A program made the position numbers and the translations under genes. Of a stretch of DNA of 64,000 nt, positions 15,001-23,606 are shown piece by piece. Source of the DNA: Doris montereyensis (Eukaryota > Mollusca > Gastropoda > Nudibranchia > Dorididae); contig JAXRKP010001316.1 of the NCBI GenBank assembly GCA_037039925.1, forward strand, positions 48,501 to 112,500, given 5' to 3'. The notes beneath the pieces are model-generated. The model did not search any database and was not told where the DNA came from. It worked only from the letters and a program-made list of their open reading frames with translations. Position 1 is the first letter of the stretch, and each line of letters starts with the position of its first letter.

Positions 15001-18000
15001 TCATTCCTCTTTTAATTAGTTCATTATTCATCATGTTGATATTCAACTGAAGGTCACTTACTGATTTTCCATACAGAACTAAATCATCGGCAAATGAAAG
15101 CATTGATACATTTACTGGTTTGAGTTTCCACAAACCTACATTCATTTTATTTGTTTTTGAGGATGCCTTTGTGACTGAATCTATAAATGTGATAAACAAA
15201 AGAGGACTTAGGTTCAACCCTGTCTTACTCTTATATCTACATCAAATTCTTCAGATATGTTTCCAGCTACTCTCACTGCACATGTTGATGGCTTCTATTA
15301 AATTTTGCTCTACATTTGTTCTTTTAAGGAATACCATAGTTTGTCCCTCCCCACAGTGTCAAATCCCTTTTCTAAGTCAATAAAACACAGGTGCAAGTTA
15401 ATGTTTCTCTCAAGAAATTTTTCTATTATTTGTCTAATTGTAAATGTGTGGTCTTGTACACTTCTTCCTGGTCTAAATCTTTTCTGATGTTCTTCAATCT
15501 GATCCTCTATTTTCCTTAGTCTCATTTCCAGTATCCTGGCATACACTTTTCCTGGTTCGCTAAGTACTGATATCCTTCTATAGTTTGAGCATTCCATACT
15601 TGATCCTTTCTTATGCATTGGTACTACCATCCCCTTTTACTTCTTGTTTTAAGCCAAACATCATATTATTATCATTAAAATCTTTTCTGATTGTAATTGA
15701 AAGGGTCATTTCAATAATCACAATTATGTCATTAAGAGAAAAATGCCACAAACCATGTTGGCTTTGGGAATTCCAAATGGCTGTAAATATGATGTATTTT
15801 CATCATATCATTTTGACACTTTTCAGGAAGAATGATTTCGTTTTTATTCTCTAGGATTATCTGTCTGTCTCATTTTTCACGAAAATGGACATGGGCACGC
15901 TATTGAAATGATCCCTTCAATTAATAAATCAATGAACATGCATGATTATCACCTGAAAACTTGTCGGCACATGCCCGATAAGGGCACAGCACGTTTAGTT
16001 TGTAATCATGCACGCACAACACTTGTTTCTGGTGCGTTGTCCATGTAAGAACACTATGAGTAATTGCAACAACGATCCTCTCCAACATCTTGATAGTGCT
16101 AAACGTGCATGTGCCTTTTGTCTCATCTACATTATTTCTCATGGAATTGTGACAGAAGCAAAAATCGAGCACTGCGGTGGGACAAAGCATTGTCATGCAT
16201 GATTAGATTACACTACAATTTGGACCAATTGAATGGTTTATTTCATTATGACCTTGTTTGAGGCATAGTATAGCATGTGAACTTTATTGTGGTTGACCTC
16301 ATTTTAGCGTTTGCACAGTTAGAATCGGACACCGAGGAAATTCAATAGTTATAATCAAACACATCCAAAAACAGCAACTCACTACAATTATATTATTAAA
16401 ACGACATTGCCAACATTCTTGAACAATATAACAATCCATCACTCCCTAAACTAAACTAATTATATTTATAAAATAATACTGGTACAGAATAAAATGAGGA
16501 CCATTAAAATATCTATTAAAAACAAAAATAAAGGGTGATAGATAAGTCAGATAACCATGATATTAATATCCCTTAAAGACTGTCATTCACAGAAACGATA
16601 AGATGCCAACTACACAGACAAAAAGAATATCAAAAGAGTATCACATAAACAACAGTAAAATAATAAACACGGCATATTTCAATACTTTCTCTGACATGAA
16701 TATCATAACTAAAGGCAGCATAACAACACAGGTACCCTACCCACTTAAGTTTAAAGTTAACATTCTCTCTCCTTACAATAGCATCATAGATGTGGCTTCA
16801 AGACAAAGATACAATGACAGAGGTTTGGGGTACATCATATGTACTACAGATATTACACTTGTATTCAGCAGCTACATAAAGACTAGCTTCATTTTTCTTA
16901 CCTAAACAAGCTTTTGCAGTTTTCAAGCCCATCTAGAAAGACGTGGAATGAAAAAATCCAAGATAAACTTGAGCAAAGAAAACACGAGATAGACAGTTCA
17001 TACCAAAAAATTGTAAAAAAGAGTGGTTCTATTTGCCCTTTATGTATATTCCCTAAGTGCTTAGACTATTACGTTTATATGTATAACCCACACATATGAC
17101 ACCTGTGACTTTTCATCTCTGTCTCCATCTCTCATCTCCATATGCCTCTAGGTTGATCCCTTTTTTCTTTTACCCTGTGGGTTCAAAAGGACAGCTAGTC
17201 TTGTGATGCTTGTTTGCGGCTTTCACAATGTCAAACTCTGTTCCTCCGTTCAACTCCACCATACTGCCCACATATGTGTATTTTTTGACTTCTTGAAATG
17301 GTTTGTTGTCGATCATAATGTTTGTACAATTTTCAGTATTAATCTTCATTACCTTTGTTACTTGATCCTGAGGTCAACCTGCACTGAAATGCCTTTAGGG
17401 CATTGGTTTTGTTCTTGCATGTGTGAAAGGAGCGCAAGATCGTCTGCAAAAGTTCAAGTCCTCCCGTTGCGTCCAAGGGGTCCACTGGACTCCATTCCGA
17501 CCTACATTTATGACTGGTAAATAGATGGTGATCAGATCCAATGTCTGCTCTCTTTCTAGCTTTGGTATTTTGCAATGATCATCCAAATTGCCTATTTATG
17601 CACAAATGATTCATTTGACTTTCTGTTTGATGGTCCAGAGATATCCAAGTGGTCCTGTGTATGCTCTTGCGTGGCAAGTTGCTGCCTCCTACGAATAATT
17701 TGTTAAAAGCACAAACTGTTCTCTATTTGAATTCATGATACCAAAGCCCTGTGTTTCCATGATTTTTTTGCCAACAGCATGAAGGCCATCCCCTTCATGT
17801 GTTCACTGTCTTCATCTTCATGTCCTGAGTAAAGAAGAAGCTTGCCTGTCAGTAGTCGTTTTTGTCCTGATAGAATCCATCTAGCTTCACTAATGTTGAG
17901 TGTTGATAAACGCTGGCCTCTTCATCTCTACCACAACTTGGGCAGATTTGCCTGTCTCCTACATGGTCCTAACGTTCCTTGTTCCAACAAGCATCCTAGT

Positions 18001-21000
18001 CGAAAGAAGCAAATTCAGCCATGTAGTTCCCGGGAAATCCTGGCTTTGGCCACATGATGTCTTGGTACCCTGAATAGAAGTAACGTCTTCCTCCTGAGAA
18101 AGATTTTTCTGTTGCGTTACTGCCTGCCTTTCTGAGGTGTCTTTTATTTGTTTTACAGTGAAGGGTTGTTGTCCCCTCATCCGACCCCCAACCTGGAGGA
18201 CTAGCCCTGTCCTTTGTAGCCTTTTACTGTACAGTTAGATCACATAATGGCAGGGAGGTGGTAGGTGTCATTCTTTGCTCTCCTCCTATTGAGGACCCCA
18301 GACCTACATGGGTGATTTTCATAATATGACTCATTTAAATATAGAAGAAATACCAAGCCTATTCTATTTAACTTTTACTTGATTACTATGCATCATTCTA
18401 CTTTGATATTATTTCAAACTCTTATTTTCACAGCATTTGTTTTAAAACAGATTTCTTTTTGTTTTAGATGAAAATAATGTAACTGGAAAAGGAACAATTC
18501 TTAAAAAGTACTATAAATAGAAAAAGAAAAGCTGACGGCATAAGGATGACAGTACCATGAAGATAAAATGTCTGTGAGCAGTCTGAAAATTCTATCTATT
18601 CTTTAAAAATTGAACAACGTGGGCAGCTATTTTGCATGTAATTGTTTGATTCAATGTGTGGATATTTGCATGATCTTTTGGCTCCACAATCAGTAATCCT
18701 CTCCCAACAGAAAAATGGCTTATAAACCATTCAAAGATCAATAAAATAAATCTTTAATTCATGAAAACTTAAAGACCATTTACTTTTGAGCAGGAAAGGA
18801 AATTATACTTATTTTGTTTAAGTCCAAAATAAAAATCTTGGAAATTGATTTATCTAATCAAACTGTAAGATGATAAATCATTAATTAAGATCATACCATC
18901 ATTTGCCTCTTAAGAGAAATGTCTTCAAGAGAGGCTGCTTCATTAAAGCAGACGAAGTGGAATGATATCTGACGTACTGTAAACCAAACAATAAATAAAA
19001 CAGCAATATTCATGTAAACATTATTTTATCAATGTACTATGTTCTAATTATCCTTCAATTATTTTTTTTAACGGATGCATGACAGATGACAATTTGTTTT
19101 TCTCTACAAAGGAAATGATTAGGTTGTTTTTCATTCATTCATTTGATCAGTTGAAATGACATCAACAACATTCATCAATATGAAGGCAGTGTCAATTACA
19201 ATGTGCTCTTTAGATATCGCTAGTACCATCACAACTATTATGGAATGGAAACACCGGTAAAAGATAAACTTACATTTTGCAAGGACAGATGAAGTCACAA
19301 TGCCTTTAATTTTCAGGTTTACAGACTTATTCCACAGATTAACACACAGTAGATCAAACTAAAAGAAAAGACATCAGGAAATAAGATGACTTTTATGAAA
19401 CAGAAATACATTGCTTTGGAAATTTGAATAAATATCATACTTTTAGACCTATGGAAAACAAATCATAAAGTAAAAAATCCAGAGACTCTTTTAGCTAATT
19501 GTAGCAAACATGTCAATTATTATATCTCCATAACAGATGCTGTTAACTAAACATTGAGACTGACATTCAATATCTTTACCCATATTCTAACATTTACATA
19601 AGTAAAATATACCTTTTTTGATCCTCTGCACCTGGCAATGATTCATGAGAGAGAGTCTCACTCAGCAATAAAGCACTGTTAACACAATTCTCCCACGAGG
19701 GTTTGAGCTCAGAATTGTCTTGGCATATTTCCTTTATCAAATCTTTATCACAAAAGAATAAGAAGTTGGGTTTTCCTTTTTTTGTGTGGTAATGTTTGTT
19801 AAAAATTAGGACATGCAAAATGTAATAAGAATGATATATATTGACTATTTTCAAACTCTCAATTGAAATGAATATAACTTGTTTTTAATAAGCCCTCCAT
19901 TTTTACTTGATATCAAGATGAATCCAAATTTAGATGAGAGGTAGACAAAGTAAGGAAGGCCCAATACTTTATATGCCATTGATGTTCAAATGACATATCG
20001 CTTTCCTGTTTTTTTTAGGTTTTATCAATAGTTAGAATAGCAATGATGATTGACAAAATGTTAACAAAATGTGTACTTCATGAGAAATTGATAATTAATA
20101 GGAATTATCTACAAAAGTATGGGCTTCTAATAACTTTCTTGAAACTATACAAGTGATGCTGAATCAACAGATATCATAATATAAATGGAAATATACAGCA
20201 TAATATAACTTTCATGCCTTGTATCAAATAAACTAAATAAAAGCCTGGCATTCGCTCAATTAATGCACGGCAGTATATTTTCTTATGGAGAAGTTTACAA
20301 TGCCCTCTGTTGATATAAAAATTCTAAATTGATGTTTACATTTTCCCGAAAAGCTTTACAATTTCAGTATATTTTACATCAGTCTCATCTTTTTCACAGT
20401 TTAGCATTTAGAAGCCTTTATTAAAGTTTTGCAACAAGTTTGTAAAACTTCAAATGGCAAAAATCCTTCCCCTGAATTTTCTATTTGCATTACTTTTTCA
20501 GGAACAGATCTAGTGAAGCGTATTACAGCAGCTTGCTATTTCAATTACAAAATCTTAAAACTAAACCAAAACAAACAAAGCCAAAACATAAAAAAAGAGG
20601 TAAAGACTAGTTTGCATCTTTGAACAACAGATTACCCATCATCATTTTTCATTTGAGTTCTTGTTTTGATTTTGTGGTTGCCTCTTTTAAAGGACAGACC
20701 ATGAAGTGTTTAGTCAGCAAGAAAACGAAAGGATGTTGCAAGTGAGATGAACGTTGTCTACATCGACCTTATTTGGTTCATTAGTTAAGAAGAAGCTATA
20801 TTGAGCATAATTTCACATTTGAATTGACACTTAGATAGCAGGCAGAATGAAAAGAAAATTTTCATTACTTTCAAATTGAGAATCTTCCAGATACAACAGC
20901 AACGCTTGGTTTAATTTGATAAGTATCCGTTCTCATTAAATCCTAAAAGTTAAGTTTCTTGTCCCTCATTGCACCAATATGCTATAAGCTATGAATGTCA

Positions 21001-21771
21001 AGTCTGCAACAGCCTGGGCACTTGAAAATCAACAGTATCAAACTTAGATTTCATTTGTTTCATTGAAATTTTCCCCATCCACCATTACAGTGCTCAGGGG
21101 TTCAAACTTAGGAAAACTTCATACTGTTCACAGAGAGACTGAAACTGCAAGGATAAAGAAAATGTAGTACTTGTTTCCTTACTTGATCGTTTGTGACCTT
21201 ATATCTTCCATTTCAAAGATCAAGTGAAAGATTGAAAAGTTGCATAAATAAGGGAATTTTATATGATTTCTTTATGGCATTAGATGAGACCGAGGTTTCT
21301 ATAGCTACAAAAAATGAAAATTGTCACTGGATATCATGCTCTTTAAATTGTTTGATCAAAGTTTTTTTATTTTTTATATCTGACCGGTAAGGGTTTCTAG
21401 GACTTTTTAAATCATAGATACTTGAAAAAAGAAACAGGAATGCATTTTTTCCTCTTCACGTATCAACTATTTAAAAACTCTCAGAAACTCCTACTGGTCC
21501 AATATGAAAAAAATATTTTTGGTCAAACAATTTGGAACATGTGTCGAACATGTTCCAAATTGTTTGACAAAAAATATTTTTTGTCATATAATTAGATCTG
21601 TTTTCCAAATAATGCAATTTACATCACAATCTTCCTGATATCATAAGAGTAAGAGAGCAAGGACTGAAGATTAAAAGCTGACATTAGAAAATTGTCTATA
21701 ACCATAATAAGGTCAACAGTAGAATTACCTTGCAGTTTGGAATGAGCTTCCTGGAAAGCTGGCCCATCCAT
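2428..21771 (-). CDS. TEX11: TEX11/SPO22 (ZIP4-family) meiotic gene, 5' part, 13 exons
   Basis: Spliced gene on the minus strand. Coding exons in order: 21771-21729, 19742-19613, 19358-19274, 18976-18897, 16932-16902, 13705-13656, 13080-12955, 12271-12191, 11090-10953, 9651-9556, 4247-4166, 2946-2865, 2579-2428. All have AG/GT borders and, except one junction (exon 2 to 3), matching phases. The translation (about 390 residues) follows the vertebrate TEX11 protein, as I remember it, block by block: VNLWNKSV, then RQISFHFVCFNEA, NLCYNFGVDCYKAEDF, AKTLRFMTKCYMEW, DKAINAVTLANN, LHPHICGLYLK and ANLCLNALQMV. TEX11 is the animal SPO22/ZIP4 protein, a TPR-like scaffold of the ZMM group needed for normal meiotic crossovers and synapsis. 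The family is about 900 residues long, so the 3' half lies beyond the left edge. Retroelements sit in introns 4 and 5. The only conflict is 1 nt at the exon 2/3 junction. Confidence 0.82.
2865..2946 (-). CDS. TEX11: TEX11 exon 12
   Basis: A split Ala codon, then FESLIQHPECDANLCLNALQ and MVKKYQ plus two bases. Counterpart of the TEX11 stretch L-D-F-C-L-N-I-A-K-L-L. The acceptor is tctttacatag and the donor CCAACA|gtatgt. Confidence 0.82.
3000..3290 (+). repeat. dispersed repeat, inverted partner at 56660-56890
   Basis: Bases 3056-3151 match the reverse complement of 56760-56855 with few differences (caagcctctctcactctaca is identical). Similarity fades but continues on both sides. A family of small interspersed repeats; no tRNA boxes or clear terminal repeats seen. 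Confidence 0.65.
3378..3660. repeat. degenerate minisatellite, about 66-84 bp unit, four units
   Basis: Units start with a version of gagtccaaactgattggctcaa at 3378, 3447, 3512 and 3596. Spacing is 69, 65 and 84 bases. It lies in TEX11 intron 11. Confidence 0.55.
3961..4052. repeat. perfect tandem duplication, 2 x 46 bp
   Basis: Bases 3961-4006 and 4007-4052 are identical (start tttaaatggataaactcttc). A recent local duplication in TEX11 intron 11, about 110 bases from the 3' border of exon 11. Confidence 0.9.
4166..4247 (-). CDS. TEX11: TEX11 exon 11
   Basis: 27 codons plus one base: LHPHICGLYLKFCLLLAAK, then EDIPTLKQ. This follows exon 10 just as H-L-S-S-P-G-L-F-L-K-M-K-I-L-L follows the L-A-N-K motif in vertebrates. 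The acceptor is cattgtttcctcag and the donor AACAAG|gtaaaa. Confidence 0.85.
5688..5945 (-). pseudogene. acidic ORF, possible transposon-derived fragment
   Basis: An open frame of 85 codons without an ATG at its start. The first half is strongly acidic with repeated SD dipeptides (ESDSDEARVQDSDD, LIDSDSD), then a basic RKRGRG stretch. Acid-rich N-termini of this type occur in piggyBac-like transposases, but I see no catalytic motif and no terminal repeats nearby. It could equally be chance within a repeat. Confidence 0.2.
7271..7924 (-). CDS. 217-codon ORF, unrecognised, probably transposon-derived
   Basis: The longest uninterrupted ATG-initiated frame outside the LINEs (ATG at 7924-7922). 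The translation looks protein-like: FLMKHRITPQAYHSQSFISN, then HCHKYLQEKVYTDLTQTIMT, then CPIVIDEAHRIALVFNNSNK, with a His/Cys-rich middle (CTHC, HILEHHCTPHIH). The K-H-x-I-x-x-Q-A-Y-H-S-x-x-F-I-x-N-H-x-H-K pattern reminds me of uncharacterised repeat-encoded proteins of marine invertebrates, but I cannot name a family. It sits on the same strand as TEX11 inside intron 10, with no splice sites that would add it to TEX11. Alternatives are an old DNA-transposon fragment or a co-opted gene. Confidence 0.4.
   Translation of the reverse strand: MDHTLENHKFSECKLSQITYEKLTLRSDPIASSFLMKHRITPQAYHSQSFISNHCHKYLQEKVYTDLTQTIMTKTMACTHCPIVIDEAHRIALVFNNSNKTFSKVHKAISHTKTINENSINDIQQDIDIYMCMYRQSFPNKTIPKQHILEHHCTPHIHNTNSGLGCWVIGNGKLSPVNCQDREMSTRHYKLTNQNEIHNEYTNTRKQPPGACTQIYL
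8541..8666 (+). CDS. putative plus-strand exon, unrecognised
   Basis: An open stretch between a strong acceptor (tttcccctcctccag) and a donor (GTTGTAG|gtagat), reading GQSESKNRLVIGKTTKDVLS and then ILKINHANRFTAIVHEDVV. Composition is protein-like. It lies antisense inside TEX11 intron 10. I could not join it in phase with the other candidate at 9335, so it may be a fragment of a repeat or of an antisense gene. Confidence 0.28.
9335..9535 (+). CDS. putative plus-strand exon, unrecognised
   Basis: Follows a strong acceptor (ttctgttctttttcag) and reads YENRAESVLYSLLFHKQRRT, then MMQDSVINYLYEKCAEKK, up to a stop near 9533. A helix-like, charged peptide, suggestive of a real terminal exon, but only 20 bases from TEX11 exon 10 on the other strand. 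Family unknown. Confidence 0.27.
   Translation, partial: YENRAESVLYSLLFHKQRRTWMMQDSVINYLYEKCAEKKLLGSEILHSGFFCFQSFWGTLNFLSGK
9556..9651 (-). CDS. TEX11: TEX11 exon 10
   Basis: 32 in-phase codons: AKTLRFMTKCYMEW, then a short variable stretch, then DKAINAVTLANN. It matches the TEX11 TPR pair read as L-A-K-x-L-R-L-L-A-T-x-Y-L-x-W and K-A-L-N-A-V-N-L-A-N-K. The acceptor is ctatttatgtag and the donor AATAAT|gtaagt. Confidence 0.88.
9940..10862 (+). repeat. 0.9-kb dispersed repeat R1, copy 1
   Basis: Aligns by eye with 22745-23606 (same strand) and with the reverse complement of 49738-50305. Shared landmarks: the segment catcctatatcattgaaaa, the GC-richer stretch cacttcagacgggctgc through actctttcgatagtctctgg, gtaaatctaggtttgga, and an end at ccaatccaggt. 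I see no coding frame shared by the copies and no clear terminal inverted repeats. In TEX11 intron 9. It ends in a 14-base C-rich run at 10864. Confidence 0.7.
10953..11090 (-). CDS. TEX11: TEX11 exon 9 (most conserved block)
   Basis: 46 in-phase codons containing SNLCYNFGVDCYKAEDFEQS and then IQWLRESYTVGM. This is the SPO22-domain signature (L-C-Y-N-F-G-V-E-T, then S-F-W-L-S-Q-S-Y-D-I-G), the best evidence for the gene identity. The acceptor is tttgtatcctcag and the donor ATTCAA|gtatgt. Confidence 0.88.
11340..11570. repeat. trinucleotide microsatellite cluster (CTA/CTG/CAA-type)
   Basis: Runs of actact, ctgctg (about seven units at 11366-11388), acaaca and gatgat. In TEX11 intron 8. Confidence 0.85.
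11600..12105. repeat. compound (GAAA)n array with a repeated 30-bp spacer
   Basis: Three (GAAA)n blocks (about 11754-11810, 11878-11955, 11998-12065). They are separated by near-identical spacers carrying aatcagggaagcaagaag at about 11712, 11817 and 11975. The unit is therefore spacer plus tract, amplified as a higher-order repeat. In TEX11 intron 8, 86 bases from exon 8. Confidence 0.85.
12191..12271 (-). CDS. TEX11: TEX11 exon 8
   Basis: 27 in-phase codons, starting FFAQDRKEEAS and ending ALLPFFSDK, corresponding to the A-L-A-Q-G-D-F-Q-R-A TPR-like helix of TEX11. The acceptor is aatttattttcag and the donor GACAAG|gtaaaa. It lies just upstream, on the plus-strand axis, of the (GAAA)n arrays in the next introns. 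Confidence 0.8.
12955..13080 (-). CDS. TEX11: TEX11 exon 7
   Basis: 42 in-phase codons, starting VMQRLHHWFTDRTSS and ending DLFAFQIYCTEAEL. The K-L-M-Q-R and E-R-D-L-F-K-V-L-S-Y-Q-A-E-S blocks of TEX11 are the counterparts. The acceptor is tttttctccag and the donor GAATTG|gtaagt. Phase 0 on both sides. Confidence 0.8.
13656..13705 (-). CDS. TEX11: TEX11 exon 6
   Basis: Codes for VKEVVRADKILSTVNE after a split Asp codon. The donor is AATGAG|gtaagt. I chose the acceptor tttctctttcaccag at 13706 because of its pyrimidine tract and because the protein spacing is then closer to TEX11. An alternative acceptor (tttgtctcag, exon end at 13765) is in the same phase and would add 20 residues, so alternative splicing is possible. 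Confidence 0.68.
14294..15643 (-). mobile_element. RTE-clade LINE, 5'-truncated copy
   Basis: Minus-strand RT of the same family as the copy at 24337-27515. Segments seen: VVPMHKKGSSMECSNYRRIS (15630 downward), CFIDLEKGFDTVGRDKLWYS, SMLSFADDLVLYGKSVSDLQ (catalytic F-A-D-D about 15080), then REHLEQVQNYNYLGVMIQSE. Several frameshifts and stops. The 3' end is a degenerate GAAA-type tail at 14294-14317. The 5' truncation is near 15643, inside the palm domain. No convincing target-site duplication found. Same orientation as TEX11, in intron 5. Confidence 0.88.
16902..16932 (-). CDS. TEX11: TEX11 exon 5, 31-nt microexon
   Basis: Codes for MGLKTAKACL plus one base. The acceptor is ccacgtctttctag and the donor TTTAG|gtaagaa, both strong. 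Length 31 (1 mod 3) is exactly what is needed to connect exon 4 (phase 0) to exon 6 (2 leading bases). It supplies the counterpart of the M-K-T-G-K segment of TEX11. It is too short to find by ORF length. Confidence 0.7.
17130..18260 (-). mobile_element. second RTE-like LINE relic, internally deleted
   Basis: The minus strand opens with the apurinic-endonuclease start VGTRNVRTM (the W of T-W-N-V-R changed) near 17975, followed by ETGKSAQVVVEMKR. It ends the nuclease with RADIGSDHHLFTSHKCRSEW near 17540 (S-D-H-H-L motif). At about 17345 it jumps directly to the RT thumb (NIMIDNKPFQEVKKYTYVGS, then GGTEFDI). The RT palm with the catalytic residues is missing, so an internal deletion of roughly 1-1.5 kb is inferred. 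Sequence and motifs differ from the family at 24337, so this is a separate lineage. In TEX11 intron 4. Confidence 0.75.
18897..18976 (-). CDS. TEX11: TEX11 exon 4
   Basis: Codes for RQISFHFVCFNEA followed by LEDISLKRQMM, matching the TEX11 block that runs from R-H-V-A-C to R-R-Q-I. The acceptor is ggtttacag and the donor ATGATG|gtatga. Phase in is 2, phase out 0. Confidence 0.8.
19274..19358 (-). CDS. TEX11: TEX11 exon 3
   Basis: Codes for a 28-residue segment containing VNLWNKSVNLKIKG, which matches the conserved N-terminal L-W-N block of TEX11. The acceptor is cttttcttttag and the donor GCAAAAT|gtaag. It ends in one base (T) that makes Leu with the TA opening exon 4, giving the conserved AKLRQ (AKLRH in vertebrates). 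Confidence 0.8.
19613..19742 (-). CDS. TEX11: TEX11 exon 2
   Basis: Codes for a segment starting LIKEICQDNS and ending LPGAEDQK. The acceptor has a long pyrimidine tract; the donor is CAAAAAAG|gtatat. Phase in is 2 bases, joining exon 1 well. Phase out is 2 bases (AG), but exon 3 must start in phase 0, so one base is missing or a microexon was overlooked. The A6 run next to the donor is the likely place: one more A would restore the frame. Confidence 0.65.
21502..21589. repeat. near-perfect palindrome, about 41-bp arms
   Basis: The left arm 21502-21542 (ending caatttggaacatgt) is matched by the reverse-complement arm 21548-21589 (acatgttccaaattg onward), with a loop of about 5 bases (gtcga). 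The outer parts contain a smaller palindrome, aaaaaatatttttt. In TEX11 intron 1, 140 bases from exon 1. It could be a tiny hairpin transposon or a cruciform-forming repeat. Confidence 0.85.
21729..21771 (-). CDS. TEX11: TEX11 exon 1 (start codon exon)
   Basis: Codes for MDGPAFQEAHSKLQ plus one base. The ATG is at 21771-21769, with A at -3 and G at +4, a good initiation context. The donor CTGCAAG|gtaatt leaves phase 1, and the next exon opens with AT, giving a shared GAT (Asp) codon. No acceptor is needed if this is the first exon. The short N-terminus before the conserved region is similar in length to other TEX11 proteins. It rests on phase and position rather than on strong similarity. Confidence 0.6.
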
Positions 21772-22744
21772 TCTCTTTTCTTTCACTTACGTTTTCACAA
21801 TATCTAAATAGTGAATGAACAACTCAAAGTGTCAAAAGCAAATTGTTATAATCTTAAAGGTTTTGTAGATGTATACCATAGCTGTCTACCTTTTCAAATC
21901 GAAAAAAACAACCTCTGACCGCACAAACTAGTTCTAATTTGCATGAAGGCTAGCAATATTCCAGAAAACATCGATAATTCAAATTGAATTAACCCCTTGA
22001 AAGTAAATAACAAAAAATCCACTGATTGCTGTTCTTTTTGGTGAGTTTGAAGGCAGTATTGCAAACTCAGAATGACGTACCCACAATTTCACCCAAATTT
22101 CTCTGAGTCTGTGCCATTAATTAAGGGTTTCTTCAATAAAAAATACACTTAACCCTCCCATATATGTCATTTTCAAGGCAACAACAGACTCAAAGACATA
22201 TTGTACGTAAACTGGTGGTTACTGTGATATAATAGTATACTACATGATATTAGACTAAAGACCTAAAAAGATACCTTAAAAATTTACAATCTAGAATGTA
22301 TTGTCTAGAGAACTGTGCTGAGTTTCAACCTATCCAGTCCAGGGTTTCCATCCATCACTAAAATATTACTGTGTCATTTTTCTTTAGACCTTTTGATTTT
22401 TTAAATTCTATTTGATTTATTTGCAGCCTGCCGTCACTGCCCATTTCATTATTCAACCAACACATCAATAGTTATTAAAATGCATAAATTGTCATCAAAA
22501 CATTTTGAGCAATGTTAACAAATGCATTTGAGACATAGTTTCTGTGAGAAAAACAAAAAAAGAGATTTTTTATTACATGGATGGGTGGGAAAAGCAGACT
22601 ATGTCAGGCAGGATGACCGGACTCAGAAAATCTGTAAATGTAAATTTTGGGCCTAAAAAAGTAGATAAAAAGTGATAAAATTTCTTTGCGGTGCTAACGT
22701 CAGTACATTTCATTTAATAATTTAATTAGTTCTGTTTGACGTGT
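21772..22744. other. region upstream of TEX11, no gene seen
   Basis: AT-rich, with no clear promoter motif, CpG-rich patch or coding exon. It must contain the TEX11 promoter if exon 1 at 21771 is the first exon. Confidence 0.3.
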
Positions 22745-23606
22745 ATATTAAAAATTCTCAAGTGAAGTGATGTTTTTTGCTTTTGAGTCAGGGTTTTTGA
22801 TTTTAGTGTATATATGAATACTATCAAAATATAGTCATCCTATATCATTGAAAAGTTTGTAGCGTCCTTGGATGCCTTGGATTTTGACCCAATTTTCAAA
22901 ATCTATCTCCTCTCTTAGTTATGAATAAAATCACTCAAAACCTGTCCAGATCGTATTTTCCATTCAATATCTAAAGAGCAAAGTCAGAGTTTTTGGATAT
23001 TTTGGATAGTCTTTTTTAATGAATTTTTGAAAATAACATAATTATATTGTTTATAGGTCTATGCAAATATGGCATTTTTATTACAAAAACAAATATTTTC
23101 TTTAAAAGTTGACAAGATATTAAAAAAAACGACCTCATTCTATTAGCATGGATGAGAGGAACCTGTGTGCCAACAATTATACAAATCAATCTGTAAATGA
23201 TGGAGGAAAAACTACATTTCGAGAAAAATGCGAACAAAGAAATCAAAAGAAAATAACGCAAAAAAGACACTTCAGACGGGTTGCCCTTCTTGTAGCAGCC
23301 CCCCTTACTCTTTCGACAGTCTCTGGCAGAGTTACTAACATAAAGAGGATTGTAAATCTAGTTTTAATGTGAACTATTGGGAAAACAGACATCATAATGA
23401 CCAGTTTCTTGTTTCATTCCTCTAATCTTATACTTGTGCGTGTGTTGACAGACGCATCGCCCTCACATTAGACCTCCAACTCTTACATCACTGAACGCTG
23501 GGCCAACTCGGTGAGGGGGCATGTCCATAGACCATGTCACCAGATGTGGCGTTGTGTGGTGATAGCTGGCCAGTTATACGGGATTTCCGTGCCATCTTCT
23601 CAGTCA
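22745..23606 (+). repeat. dispersed repeat R1, copy 2, cut by a LINE
   Basis: Same family as 9940-10862. It shares catcctatatcattgaaaa, the cacttcagacgggttgc stretch, and the end part tgccatcttctcagtcagtg. Similarity stops at about 23606, where the Rex1-like LINE begins; the last part of the repeat (about 200 bases in copy 1) is missing. Confidence 0.7.

Noticed and set aside
20830..20960. Possible extra TEX11 exon reading LNQALLLYLEDSQFES
   Set aside because: The frame has a stop and only a weak AG just upstream. Exon 1 at 21771 joins exon 2 in phase without it.
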